DNA of 64,000 nucleotides, from assembly GCA_963827335.1 (NCBI GenBank), contig CAWHAP010000013.1, positions 124,001 through 188,000 on the forward strand, in the 5' to 3' direction. Shown piece after piece: positions 8,778 to 16,872 of this stretch. The position numbers and the translations under genes were made by a program. Within the stretch, counting starts at the first letter, position 1; the number at the start of each line of letters is the position of its first letter. The DNA is from DASQMT01 sp963827335. GTDB lineage: Bacteria > Actinomycetota > Thermoleophilia > Solirubrobacterales > Solirubrobacteraceae. The notes below the pieces were generated by a model, which worked only from the letters and a program-made list of their open reading frames with translations, did not search any database and was not told the DNA's origin.

Positions 8778-9017
8778 ATGCCCGAGATGCACTGCCAGGA
8801 GCTGGTCGAGGTCGTCAGCGAGTACCTCGAGGGTGCGCTCGCCGAGCCCGACCGCCACCGCTTCGACGAGCACCTGGCCGAATGCGCGGCGTGTCGCGAC
8901 TACCTGGACCAGATGCGCCGCACGATCGCCGCGGTGGGCCGGGTAGAGGCCGACCAGCTGTCCGAGGAGCTCCGCAGCGGCCTGCTGCGGGCCTTCCGCG
9001 ACTGGCGCCCCGCGTGA
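8778..9017 (+). CDS. Zinc-finger (zf-HC2) anti-sigma factor
   Basis: 79 residues with no membrane segment. H-x3-C-x2-C appears as HLAECAAC (about residues 36-43) after an early Cys in MHCQELVE, the ZAS zinc-binding layout of soluble anti-sigma factors. Very like the 89-residue protein at 15199-15468 (CxELVExVxEYLEGxLA and LLRAFRDxR shared). Probably holds the sigma factor encoded at 5846; release could be redox- or ligand-triggered. Preceded by its own GTAAC promoter. Confidence 0.8.
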   Translation: MPEMHCQELVEVVSEYLEGALAEPDRHRFDEHLAECAACRDYLDQMRRTIAAVGRVEADQLSEELRSGLLRAFRDWRPA

Positions 9018-9034
9018 TCTGACGACCGGGTTCC

Positions 9035-9052
9035 GGGCGCAGCATCGCGCCC
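9035..9052. terminator. Bidirectional hairpin between convergent genes
   Basis: GGGCGC-AGCATC-GCGCCC, a 6-bp GC stem with a 6-nt loop between the ends of the anti-sigma gene and the cupin gene. No U-tract, as expected at this GC content. Confidence 0.4.
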
Positions 9053-9066
9053 AGGTGACGTTCGCG

Positions 9067-9462
9067 TCAGCCCTTGGCGTACTCCTCCGCGGCGCGCGCC
9101 TCGAACTCGAACCCGACGAACCGCTCGTCGCCGACGACCCACGCGTCGTGGCCGGGCTCGATGACATAGGCCTGGCCCGGTCCGAGCTCGAGCTCGGTCC
9201 CGTCGTCGTGCACGACGTGCATCCGGCCGGCGTGCACGACGCCGACGTGGCGAGCCTGGCAGCTCTCGGTCCCGGCGACGGGCTTGATGCACTCCGACCA
9301 CCGCCACCCCGGCTCGAACGCGAACCGCGCGGCGGTCGTCGCGCCCATGCGCACGACGTCCACCTGCGTCTTGTCCGGCGTCCGCGTCTCGTCCGGCGCG
9401 TCGAAGTCGCGCGATACCACTCCGGCCACGGCTGCCTCCTCTGATGGGATGAGCCGGGACAT
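9067..9462 (-). CDS. Cupin-domain protein
   Basis: 131 residues from the ATG at 9462, chosen because GGAGAGCGGGACG precedes it; an in-frame ATG lies 27 nt upstream. A single small beta-barrel is indicated by GWRWSECIKPVAGTESC, then HVGVVHAGRMHVVHDDG, then LGPGQAYVIEPGHDAWVVGDE. The second cupin motif (G-x5-P-x-G-H) is present; metal-binding histidines of the first motif are mostly absent, so it may be a sensor or binding protein rather than a metalloenzyme. Follows the MFS gene on the same strand by 48 bp. Confidence 0.7.
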   Translation of the reverse strand: MSRLIPSEEAAVAGVVSRDFDAPDETRTPDKTQVDVVRMGATTAARFAFEPGWRWSECIKPVAGTESCQARHVGVVHAGRMHVVHDDGTELELGPGQAYVIEPGHDAWVVGDERFVGFEFEARAAEEYAKG

Positions 9463-9510
9463 CGTCCCGCTCTCCGGGTTGCATGGCAACCCGGAGGGCG
9501 GGAGCGCGGA

Positions 9511-11058
9511 TCACGCCGGCGCCGGCGCGGGCAGCTCCAGGCCCAGCGCCTCGTCCCGCGCGCCGGCGCGCGCGGGCAGGAAGGCGGCCGCGATGAGGGC
9601 GCCCAGGAGCGCGACGCCCGCGGCGATCGCCGCCGTCGTGGCCATCGCGTCGACGAACGCCTGATCGGCGGCGCCGATGAGCCGGGCCGCGCCGCCGCCG
9701 GCGTGTGCGGCGACGGCATGGGCGGCACCCACGGAGTCGCTCGCGGCCTCGGCCTGCTCGGGCGGGAGGCCCGCGACGGCATCCGTCATGCCGGACGTGA
9801 ACCCGCTGCTGAGCAGGCTTCCGAGCACGGCGACGCCGAGCGTGCCGCCGACCTCGCGGACGACGTCGTTCATGGCCGAGCCGATGCCGGCCTTGGCCTT
9901 CGGCAGCGTGCCCATGATCGCCTCGGTCGCGGGCGTCATGGCGAGGCCCATGCCCGTGCCCATGAGGAACATGGCCGCGGCGACGAGCGTGTAGCCGGAG
10001 TCGACCTCGAACGTCGTGATGACGCCGAGCGCGGCGGCGACGGTCGTCAGGCCGGCGGCGACGACGACCTTCGTGCCGAGGTGGTCGACGAGCGGCACCG
10101 ATGCACGGGTCGAGACGATCATGCCGAAGGCGACGGGCAGCACGCGCACGCCGGTCTCCAGCGCGGTGTAGCCCAGCACGGTCTGCATGTAGGTGGTGAG
10201 GAAGAAGAGCACGCCCATCAGCGCGAAGAAGACGAACGTGATCGACAGGCTGGCGGCGCTGAAGCGCAGGTTGCGGAACACGCTGAGGTCGAGCATCGGG
10301 TGCCTCGTGCGGCGCTCCCAGGCGACGAAGGCGGCGAGCACGGCGGCTCCGAGGCCGAACGCGGCCAGGATCGTCCCGTCCGTCCAGCCCCGCTCGGGCG
10401 CCTCGATGAGCCCCCACACGAGTGCCGAGAGCCCGGCGATCGAGAGCACGGCGCCCAGGACGTCGAGCCGCGGGTGGGACGCGTCACGCGACTCCGGCAC
10501 GAGGACCGCGGCGCCGAGCAGGCACAGCGCGACCACCGGCAGGTTGACGAGGAACATGCTGTTCCAGCTGAAGTGCTCGAGCAGCCAGCCGCCGGTGACC
10601 GGCCCGACCGCGATGCCGAGCCCGGAGACGGCTGCCCACGCGGCGATCGCCTTCGGGCGCTCGTGCGCCGGGAAGATGTTCGTGAGGATCGACAGCGTCG
10701 TGGGCATGATCGCGGCTGCACCGAGCCCCATCAGGGCACGAGCGGCGATCAGCCCGTTCGCGCTGTCGGAGAGCGCGGCGAGGGTCGATCCGACGCCGAA
10801 GACGACAAGACCGGTCACGAGCGCGCGGCGGCGGCCGAACCGGTCGCCGAGGCTGCCGGCGGTGAGCAGCAGCCCGGCGAAGACGAGCAGGTAGCCGTCG
10901 ACGATCCACTGCAGCTGGCTCGCGGTGGCGCCGAGATCGTCGCGGATGGTCGGGAGCCCGACGTTGAGGATGGTGTTGCCGACCGTCACGACGAACAGGC
11001 TGAGGGCGAGCACGCCGAGCGCCTTCCAGCGCCCGGGATGGGGTTGCGTCGGGGACAC
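9511..11058 (-). CDS. 14-TM MFS efflux transporter (DHA2/EmrB-QacA)
   Basis: 515 residues from the GTG at 11058, chosen because AAGGAGG lies 5 nt upstream; an ATG at 11094 is in frame but has no comparable site. First TM carries the family pattern (TVGNTILNVGLPTIRDDL), then WIVDGYLLVFAGLLLTAGSLGDRFGRRR (motif A) and GIAVGPVTGGWLLEHFSWNSMFLVN (motif C region). 14 hydrophobic segments. Proton-coupled export of drugs or toxic organics. Middle gene of a hypothetical - MFS - cupin operon. Confidence 0.85.
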   Translation of the reverse strand: MSPTQPHPGRWKALGVLALSLFVVTVGNTILNVGLPTIRDDLGATASQLQWIVDGYLLVFAGLLLTAGSLGDRFGRRRALVTGLVVFGVGSTLAALSDSANGLIAARALMGLGAAAIMPTTLSILTNIFPAHERPKAIAAWAAVSGLGIAVGPVTGGWLLEHFSWNSMFLVNLPVVALCLLGAAVLVPESRDASHPRLDVLGAVLSIAGLSALVWGLIEAPERGWTDGTILAAFGLGAAVLAAFVAWERRTRHPMLDLSVFRNLRFSAASLSITFVFFALMGVLFFLTTYMQTVLGYTALETGVRVLPVAFGMIVSTRASVPLVDHLGTKVVVAAGLTTVAAALGVITTFEVDSGYTLVAAAMFLMGTGMGLAMTPATEAIMGTLPKAKAGIGSAMNDVVREVGGTLGVAVLGSLLSSGFTSGMTDAVAGLPPEQAEAASDSVGAAHAVAAHAGGGAARLIGAADQAFVDAMATTAAIAAGVALLGALIAAAFLPARAGARDEALGLELPAPAPA

Positions 11059-11077
11059 GCGTTCCTCCTTGGGGGAG

Positions 11078-11320
11078 TCAGGGGATGGGGACATCGGTGA
11101 CCTGTGCGACCGTCGAGCGCTCGGCCACGAACCAGGGAAGCCGGCCGAGCGCGTCCTGCGGGTCCACCGCGTCGACGGTCCACCAGATCTCGTGCCCGCC
11201 GAACGGACAGGACGCGAGCGCCGGACGGCGGCGCAGCGGGCTCCCGTGTCCGCGGAAGGCGGCGAACACGACGCCGCACTCGGCGGCGTCGTGGCGGTGG
11301 TGGATGACGAAGCGGGGCAC
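11078..11320 (-). CDS. Small conserved hypothetical protein
   Basis: 80 residues if started at the GTG at 11320 (protein begins MPRFVIHHRHD); an in-frame ATG at 11356 would add 12 residues and neither start has a strong ribosome site. Contains HHRHDAAECGVVFAAFRGHGSPLR, a Cys in ALASCPFGGHEIWW, and ends in VPIP. This resembles a small actinobacterial family I know only as hypothetical. His and Cys residues could bind a metal, which is inference. First gene of the MFS-cupin operon. Confidence 0.6.
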   Translation of the reverse strand: MPRFVIHHRHDAAECGVVFAAFRGHGSPLRRRPALASCPFGGHEIWWTVDAVDPQDALGRLPWFVAERSTVAQVTDVPIP

Positions 11321-11421
11321 GTGGACGAGCCTGACCGCAGACGCGCCCCCGCACATCGGCGGCGGACCCTGATCCCGACCCCTTAGCCCGCCCGGGCCGG
11401 ATATGCTCGCCCCGAGGCCGC

Positions 11422-14313
11422 ATGCGCAAGGTCGACGACCAGCCCCTCGTCGGTCGCGCCGCGGAGATGGCGGCACTGGAGCGCGCCGTCGACGGCCTGC
11501 GCCGGGACGCCGCGCCGGCGCTCGTCCTCGAGGGCGAGGCGGGCATCGGCAAGACCCGCCTGCTGTCCGAGCTGGCCGCGCACGCCGATCGCCGCGGGTC
11601 GACGGTGCTGCACGGCAGCGCCTCCGAGCTGGAGCGCGACCTGCCCTTCTGGGTCTTCGTCGACGCGCTCGACTCGTTCGTGGCGGGGCTGAACCCGCGC
11701 GTGCTCGACGGGCTGTCGGCCGACGTGCAGGCGGAGCTCGCCCAGGTCCTGCCCTCGCTCGCCGAGCGCGCGGCGCCTGCTCCGCCGGTGCTCCAGGACC
11801 AGCGCTACCGCGTGCACCGGGCGACGCGCGCGCTGCTCGAGCGGCTCGCCGCGACCCAGCCGCTCGTGCTCATCCTCGACGACGTCCACTGGGCGGACCC
11901 GGCCTCGGTCGACCTGCTCGCCGCCCTGCTGCGCGAGCCGCCCGCCGCGGCGGTGATGCTGGTGCTCGCCGCGCGGCCGCATCAGCTCGCCGACCCCCTC
12001 GGCGGCGCGCTCGAGCGCGCCGACCGGGCCGGCGGCCTCGTGCGGGTCCCCCTGGGCGGGCTGCCGCGCGAGGCGACCGCCGAGCTCCTCGGCCGCGCCG
12101 CCTCGCCCGCGGCCGTCGAGCGGCTCCACGCGGAGTGCGGCGGCAACCCGCTGTACCTGCTGCAGCTGTCCCGCGTGCAGGCCGGCGGCACGGGGCGCGC
12201 CGGCGGCGTGCCGCGCGCCGTCCTCGCCTCGCTCGCGGAGGAGGTCGGGGTGCTGCCGGCCGCGGCGCAGCAGCTGCTGCGCGGGGCCGCCGTGGCGGGC
12301 GACCCGTTCGATCTCGACCTGGCCGTCGCGGCGGCGGGGCTCGACGACGGCGGCGTGGTCGACGCGTTCGACGCGCTGCTCGCCGCCGAGCTCGTGCGTG
12401 ACACGGAGATCCCGCGCCGCTTCCGCTTCCGCCATCCGGTGGCGCGGCACGCCGTGTACGAGGCCGCTCCGGGCGGCTGGCGCCTGGCGGCGCACGACCG
12501 GGCTGCGGCGCTCCTGGCCGCGCGCGGGGCGTCCGCCACGGCGCGCGCGCACCACGTGGAGTTCGCCGCGCAGCACGGCGACCCGGCGTCGCTCGCGGTG
12601 CTCACGGAGGCGGGCGAGGCGGCGCTGCTGCGCGCGCCGGCCGCCGCCGCGCGGTGGCTCGGTGCCGCGCTGCGGCTGCTGCCGGCCGGCGCCGAGCCGG
12701 AGTCGCGCCTGCGGCTCCTGCTCGCCCGGGCCCGCGCGCTGGCCGCGCAGGGGCAGCTGGCCGAGAGCCACGCCGACCTGATCGAGAGCGTTCGGCTGGC
12801 GCCGTCCGACGCGCCCGCGCTGCGCGTGCAGCTGGCCACGGCGTGCGCCGCGGTCGAGCGGCTCCTGGGCCGCCACGACGACGCGCGCACGCGGCTGCTC
12901 GCCTGCTTCGAGGAGCTCGCCGAGCCGGACGGGGCGGACGCCGTCGCGCTGATGATCGAGGTCGCGATCGACGCGCTGTTCCGGTCCGAGGCGGACGCCG
13001 TCTGCGAGTGGGCCGCGCGGGCGCTCGCCGCGGCGCGCGCACTGGGCGACGCGCCGCTCGTCGCCTCGGCATCGGCGATGCTGACGCTCGGCGAGGCCGT
13101 GGCCGGCCGCATCGACGCCGCCCGGACCGCATACGCCGGCACCGCCGCGCTGCTCGCGTCGATGGCCGACGACGAGCTGCTCGCCCGGCCCGACGCGCTC
13201 TCCTACCTGTGCTCGGCCGCCACGTTCCTCGACCGCTTCGACGAGGCGTGCACCCATGCCGAGCGCGCACTGCGACTCGCGCGCGCGACCGGTCAGCTGC
13301 ATCCCACGCTCATCCCGGCGCTCGGCGCGGCCCACCTGATGCGCGGGCGGCTCGCGCAGGCCGCCGAGGTGCTCGACGACGGCGTCGAGGCCGGCAGGCT
13401 CTCGGGCGTCACCCAGGCGCTCGCCTGGGCGCTGCGCAACCGCTCGCTGCTCTCCGCGGCGGAGGGCCGCGCCGACGAGGCCCTTGCGGCCGCGGACGAG
13501 GGATTCGAGCTGATCGCGCACCTCGACGAGAGCGTCCTGACGTCGTGGGCGGCGATGGCGGTCGCGCGCGCCGCGATGCTGGCGGGGCGCCCCGAGCGTG
13601 CGCTCGCCGTCCTCGCGCCCGCCGACGGGAAGGACGTCCTGCTCGCCATCCCCGGCACCTGGCGGACGCTCGGATACGACGTGCTCGCGGACGCCTACCT
13701 CGCCCTCGACCGCGGCGACGCGGCGCGCGTCACCGCGCAGACGGCCCTGCAGCACGCCGCCGCGCTGGACCTGCCGACGGCCACGCTGTGGGCGGAGCGC
13801 GCGGCGGCCCGCGTGGCCCTGCACGCCGGCGACGCGGCCGGGGCGGCGCAGCGCGCGCAGCGGTCACGGGAGGCGGCCGAGGCAGCCGGCGCCATCGTCG
13901 AGGGCGCGCTGACGCGGATGCTCGAGGCGACCGCCCACGAGCGCGCGGGCGACGTCGAGGCCGCCGCGGCGGCACTCGAGGCCGCCGCCGCGACGTTCGG
14001 CGAGTGCGGTGCGGATCCGCACCGCCTCGCCGCCGAGCAGCAGCTCCGCCGGCTCGGCCGGGCCGTGCACCGCAAGACGCGGCGGGGCGCTCCCGACGCA
14101 GCTGGGCTCGCCGCGCTGACCGGCCGCGAGCTGGAGATCGCCATGCTCGTGGCCGACCGTCACACGAACCAGGAGATCGCCGGCACGCTCTTCCTCAGCG
14201 TCAAGACGGTCGAGTCGCACCTGCGCAACATCTTCCGCAAGGCGGGCGTCGCGTCACGCGTGGAGCTGGCCAGGGCCGTCGAGCGCGACCGGCCTTCCGA
14301 GGTGCGACGCTAG
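11422..14313 (+). CDS. Large LuxR-family ATPase regulator (LAL type)
   Basis: 963 residues. N-terminal STAND ATPase: LVGRAAEMAAL, Walker A EGEAGIGKT (about 37-45), Walker B LILDDVHWAD (about 150-159), RYRV and GGNPLYLL motifs. A long Ala/Leu/Arg-rich helical (TPR-like) stretch follows, then a LuxR HTH at about 895-955 (LTGRELEIAMLVADRHTNQEIAGTLFLSVKTVESHL). Divergent from the small hypothetical/MFS/cupin operon, which it may control. Its 3' end overlaps the convergent membrane-protein gene by 60 bp. Confidence 0.85.
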   Translation: MRKVDDQPLVGRAAEMAALERAVDGLRRDAAPALVLEGEAGIGKTRLLSELAAHADRRGSTVLHGSASELERDLPFWVFVDALDSFVAGLNPRVLDGLSADVQAELAQVLPSLAERAAPAPPVLQDQRYRVHRATRALLERLAATQPLVLILDDVHWADPASVDLLAALLREPPAAAVMLVLAARPHQLADPLGGALERADRAGGLVRVPLGGLPREATAELLGRAASPAAVERLHAECGGNPLYLLQLSRVQAGGTGRAGGVPRAVLASLAEEVGVLPAAAQQLLRGAAVAGDPFDLDLAVAAAGLDDGGVVDAFDALLAAELVRDTEIPRRFRFRHPVARHAVYEAAPGGWRLAAHDRAAALLAARGASATARAHHVEFAAQHGDPASLAVLTEAGEAALLRAPAAAARWLGAALRLLPAGAEPESRLRLLLARARALAAQGQLAESHADLIESVRLAPSDAPALRVQLATACAAVERLLGRHDDARTRLLACFEELAEPDGADAVALMIEVAIDALFRSEADAVCEWAARALAAARALGDAPLVASASAMLTLGEAVAGRIDAARTAYAGTAALLASMADDELLARPDALSYLCSAATFLDRFDEACTHAERALRLARATGQLHPTLIPALGAAHLMRGRLAQAAEVLDDGVEAGRLSGVTQALAWALRNRSLLSAAEGRADEALAAADEGFELIAHLDESVLTSWAAMAVARAAMLAGRPERALAVLAPADGKDVLLAIPGTWRTLGYDVLADAYLALDRGDAARVTAQTALQHAAALDLPTATLWAERAAARVALHAGDAAGAAQRAQRSREAAEAAGAIVEGALTRMLEATAHERAGDVEAAAAALEAAAATFGECGADPHRLAAEQQLRRLGRAVHRKTRRGAPDAAGLAALTGRELEIAMLVADRHTNQEIAGTLFLSVKTVESHLRNIFRKAGVASRVELARAVERDRPSEVRR

Positions 14314-15153
14314 GCGGGCGCGCGCGAGCATCGACACCTCGAGCGCGAGCAGCGAGGCGAAGAGCCCGGCGATACCCGCGACGAACACGTAGGCGAGCAC
14401 GTTCGAGGTGTCCAGGTCGTCCCAGGCGCGGGCCGTTCCGAGCAGGATCAGGGCGAGCCCGATGAGCTGGCTCTCCAGGGTGATCCGCATCGCCGTCCAG
14501 CGGCCGTCGAGGCCCATCATCAGCGCGGTCACCCCGGGGAGCGCGAACCATCCGCCGAGCGTCTGCGCCGTGAGTGGGGTCAGGTCCCAGGGCCAGTGCG
14601 CGATCATCGTCGACGGCGAGAGCAGCAGGACGAGCGCGACCGCCGACTGCGCGGCGCCCGCGGCGAGCAGCAGCTGGCGCGCTCCGCCGGGCAGCGCCGG
14701 CTCCCCCGGGTCGCGCGTCACGGGGTCGGTCGCACGGTTGCGCCACCACGCCAGCGGGACGAGCACCGGCGTGGCCACGTACAGCCCGATCCAGAGCCAG
14801 AACGCGACATGCGCCGTGGCGAAGCGATCGAGGTGGTTGAAGGTCGCGACCGCCATGAAGAGCGTGAACGCCGTCACGGGGAGGAAGCCCACCTGGATCC
14901 GATGCCAGCGCGACGCGAGCGCGACGCGGACGAAGAAGTACGCGCCCGCGACGTAACCGGCGCCCATGATCAGCGGCGTGATCGTGGGCTGGACATCCCA
15001 CGCGAACCAGTGGCGCGTGTCGTCGGGGGAGAGGTACAGCAGCGCGAACGCGACCAGGAGGAACGGCACGATCGCCGCCCCGAGCAGCCTGGTCTGCGGA
15101 TGGACGCGATCGTCGCGGACGGGGGTTCCAGCTGCGTTGTGGAGGACGTGCAT
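14254..15153 (-). CDS. Multi-pass membrane protein of unknown function
   Basis: 299 residues with about eight hydrophobic segments, the first at LLGAAIVPFLLVAFALLYL and others around LIMGAGYVAGAYFFV, FLPVTAFTLFMAVATF, FWLWIGLYVATPVLVPL, LLLAAGAAQSAVALVLLL and YVFVAGIAGLFASLLALEV. No catalytic motif recognised. Expressed from an ECF-type promoter 7 nt upstream, so likely part of the same stress regulon as its neighbours. Its last 20 codons overlap the end of the LuxR gene. Confidence 0.75.
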   Translation of the reverse strand: MHVLHNAAGTPVRDDRVHPQTRLLGAAIVPFLLVAFALLYLSPDDTRHWFAWDVQPTITPLIMGAGYVAGAYFFVRVALASRWHRIQVGFLPVTAFTLFMAVATFNHLDRFATAHVAFWLWIGLYVATPVLVPLAWWRNRATDPVTRDPGEPALPGGARQLLLAAGAAQSAVALVLLLSPSTMIAHWPWDLTPLTAQTLGGWFALPGVTALMMGLDGRWTAMRITLESQLIGLALILLGTARAWDDLDTSNVLAYVFVAGIAGLFASLLALEVSMLARARLASHLGRPVALDGPGQLHA

Positions 15154-15160
15154 GCTCGCG

Positions 15161-15188
15161 TCAGTAGGAGCAGGTCCTCGTTTGTTAC
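15161..15188 (-). promoter_or_regulatory. ECF-type promoter, GTAAC-N16-CTACTGA
   Basis: Minus-strand GTAAC at 15188-15184, 16 nt, CTACTGA at 15167-15161, 7 nt before the ATG at 15153. It lies directly after the stop of the anti-sigma gene at 15199, giving the membrane-protein gene its own promoter. Confidence 0.65.
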
Positions 15189-15198
15189 AAGCGCCGGC

Positions 15199-15468
15199 CT
15201 AGGGGTCGCCGCGCAGATCTCGGAACGCTCGGAGCAGCGCCTCCCGGGTCTCGGGGTCCGGCGGCGGCTCCGGAGCCTCGTGCAGCGAGCCGACGAGCCG
15301 GCGCATGTCCTCGAGATAGCCGGAGCAACCGTCGCACTCGGCCAGATGGGCGTCCATACGGGCGCGGTCCGCGTCGGCGAGCGTGCCCTCGAGGTACTCG
15401 GTGACGAGCTCGACGAACTCGCGGCAGACGAGCGGGTCATCGCGGTGCCGGCGTCGCCAGAAGCGCAT
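15199..15468 (-). CDS. Zinc-finger (zf-HC2) anti-sigma factor
   Basis: 89 residues from the ATG at 15468, which overlaps the sigma-factor stop as ATGA. Soluble, with CREFVELVTEYLEGTLADADR and zinc ligands in HLAECDGC (H-x3-C-x2-C). Ends with ALLRAFRDLRGDP, like the 8778 paralogue. Translational coupling to the sigma gene makes the pairing with the 15468-16073 sigma factor very likely. Confidence 0.85.
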   Translation of the reverse strand: MRFWRRRHRDDPLVCREFVELVTEYLEGTLADADRARMDAHLAECDGCSGYLEDMRRLVGSLHEAPEPPPDPETREALLRAFRDLRGDP

Positions 15469-16073
15469 CAGCCGCGCACCTCCGTCAGCGGCAGCAGCGC
15501 CGTGCGCACGCGAGCGCGGGCGCGGTGAAGGAGCACGCGCTGGTTGCCTTCGGTGATGTCGAGCAGGTCGCAGACGTCCATGGCGGGCAGACCGACGAGG
15601 TCCCGCAGCGTAATGACCGCTCGCTGGTCGCGAGACAGCGCGTCCACCGCTGCGAGCAGGTGCGCGCGAAGCTCGGCGCTGAGCAGCTCGGTCTCGGGAT
15701 CGGCGTCGAGGCGAGGCGGCGCGCTCGTCCACCGGCCGTCGCCCCCGAACGCGGCGGGCTCGAACGCGGGGCCGTCGTCGGCCTCGAGCGCCGAGAAGGG
15801 CAGGCTGCGCGCGTCGCGGACGGCGCGGGTGCGGGCCTGGTTGACGAGGATGCGGAAGATCCATGTCCGCAGCGAGGATCGGCCCTCGAAGTCGTCCAGG
15901 CCCCGGACGACGCCGAGCCACGTGTCCTGGACGACGTCTTCGACGGCGGAGGGCGTGCGCACGAACGTCCGGGCGACGCGGCGGAGGGCGCCGTCGTGCC
16001 TGGCGACGAGGGCCGTGAAGGCCTCCTCGTCGCCGGTGCGCAGTCGGGAGAGCAGCGCCTGGTCGTCTTCCAC
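15468..16073 (-). CDS. ECF RNA polymerase sigma factor
   Basis: 201 residues from a GTG at 16073 (the ATG at 16078 is out of frame). Region 2: RLRTGDEEAFTALVARHD, VEDVVQDTWLGVV, LRTWIFRILVNQARTR. Region 4: LSRDQRAVITLRDLVGLPAMDVCDLLDITEGNQRVLLHRAR. The linker is about 50 residues, as in its paralogue at 5846. Forms a coupled operon with its anti-sigma gene. Second candidate for the factor reading the GTAAC promoters; no GTAAC copy is seen before this gene itself. Confidence 0.9.
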   Translation of the reverse strand: MEDDQALLSRLRTGDEEAFTALVARHDGALRRVARTFVRTPSAVEDVVQDTWLGVVRGLDDFEGRSSLRTWIFRILVNQARTRAVRDARSLPFSALEADDGPAFEPAAFGGDGRWTSAPPRLDADPETELLSAELRAHLLAAVDALSRDQRAVITLRDLVGLPAMDVCDLLDITEGNQRVLLHRARARVRTALLPLTEVRG

Positions 16074-16105
16074 CGCATCGTGAACCTACCGCAGGCCCGC
16101 CCGGT

Positions 16106-16855
16106 TCAGCGATGCTCCGGGTTGGGGAAGTCGAAGCGCGCGCCGGCGTCCCACTCGGAGCGCTGGTTGCCGTGCGCGGGGATGCCGCCCGCGTCCTTGA
16201 GCATGCGGGCCATGTGGAGCAGGTTCCACGTGGCGAACGTGGTGTTGCGGTTGGTGAAGTCGTTCTCGGGTCCGCCGGAGCCCTCGTCGAGGTAGGACGG
16301 GCCGGGCCCGGCTTCCCCGATCCAGCCCGCGTCGGCCTGGGGCGGGATGACGTATCCGAGGTGCTGGAGCGAGTACAGGACGTTCATCGCGCAGTGCTTG
16401 ACGCCATCCTCGTTCCCGGTCACCAGGCAGCCGGCGGTGCGGCCGTAGTAGGCGTACTGGCCCGCCGCGTTGAGGAGATGCGAGTTGCCGTAGAGCCGTT
16501 CGATGACCTGCGTGGCGACGGATGACTTCTCGCCGAGCCAGATCGGCATCCCGAGCACGAGGATGTCGGCCGCGATGACGCGCTCGAAGAGCTCGGGCCA
16601 GTCGTCGCGCTCCCAGCCGTGCTCGGTCATGTCGGGCCAGACGCCGGTGGCGATCCGGTGGTCGATCGCGCGGATGCCGTCGACCTGGACGCCGTTGCGG
16701 CGCATGATCTCCATCGCGATGTCCATCAGCCCCTGCGTGTGGGAGCGCTCCGGGCCGCGCTTCAGCGTGCAGTTGATGAAGAACGCCTTCAGGTCGGAGT
16801 AGTCCGTGGTGCTGCGCTCGCACAGCTCGGCCTGCCGGGCGGTGAGCTCGGTCAT
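16106..16855 (-). CDS. Flavodoxin-like NAD(P)H-dependent FMN reductase/oxidoreductase
   Basis: 249 residues. Flavodoxin fold: LKAFFINCTLKRGPERSHTQGLMDIAME (phosphate-binding loop, about 22-50), then ADILVLGMPIWLGEKSS (about 93-110) and YAYYGRTAGCLVTGNEDGVKHC (about 134-155), the FMN-contacting regions of the NADPH-dependent FMN reductase superfamily. Last gene of a three-gene operon after the Rieske-TPP enzyme, 17 bp from it, with CAGGAGCACC before its ATG. It could supply or accept electrons for the Rieske centre, which is inference. Confidence 0.75.
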   Translation of the reverse strand: MTELTARQAELCERSTTDYSDLKAFFINCTLKRGPERSHTQGLMDIAMEIMRRNGVQVDGIRAIDHRIATGVWPDMTEHGWERDDWPELFERVIAADILVLGMPIWLGEKSSVATQVIERLYGNSHLLNAAGQYAYYGRTAGCLVTGNEDGVKHCAMNVLYSLQHLGYVIPPQADAGWIGEAGPGPSYLDEGSGGPENDFTNRNTTFATWNLLHMARMLKDAGGIPAHGNQRSEWDAGARFDFPNPEHR

Positions 16856-16872
16856 GGTGCTCCTGTTCGTTG

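Noticed and set aside
11383..13824. 813-codon minus-strand frame opposite the LAL regulator
   Set aside because: Arg/Gln/Glu-rich shadow; the plus strand has clear Walker and LuxR motifs.
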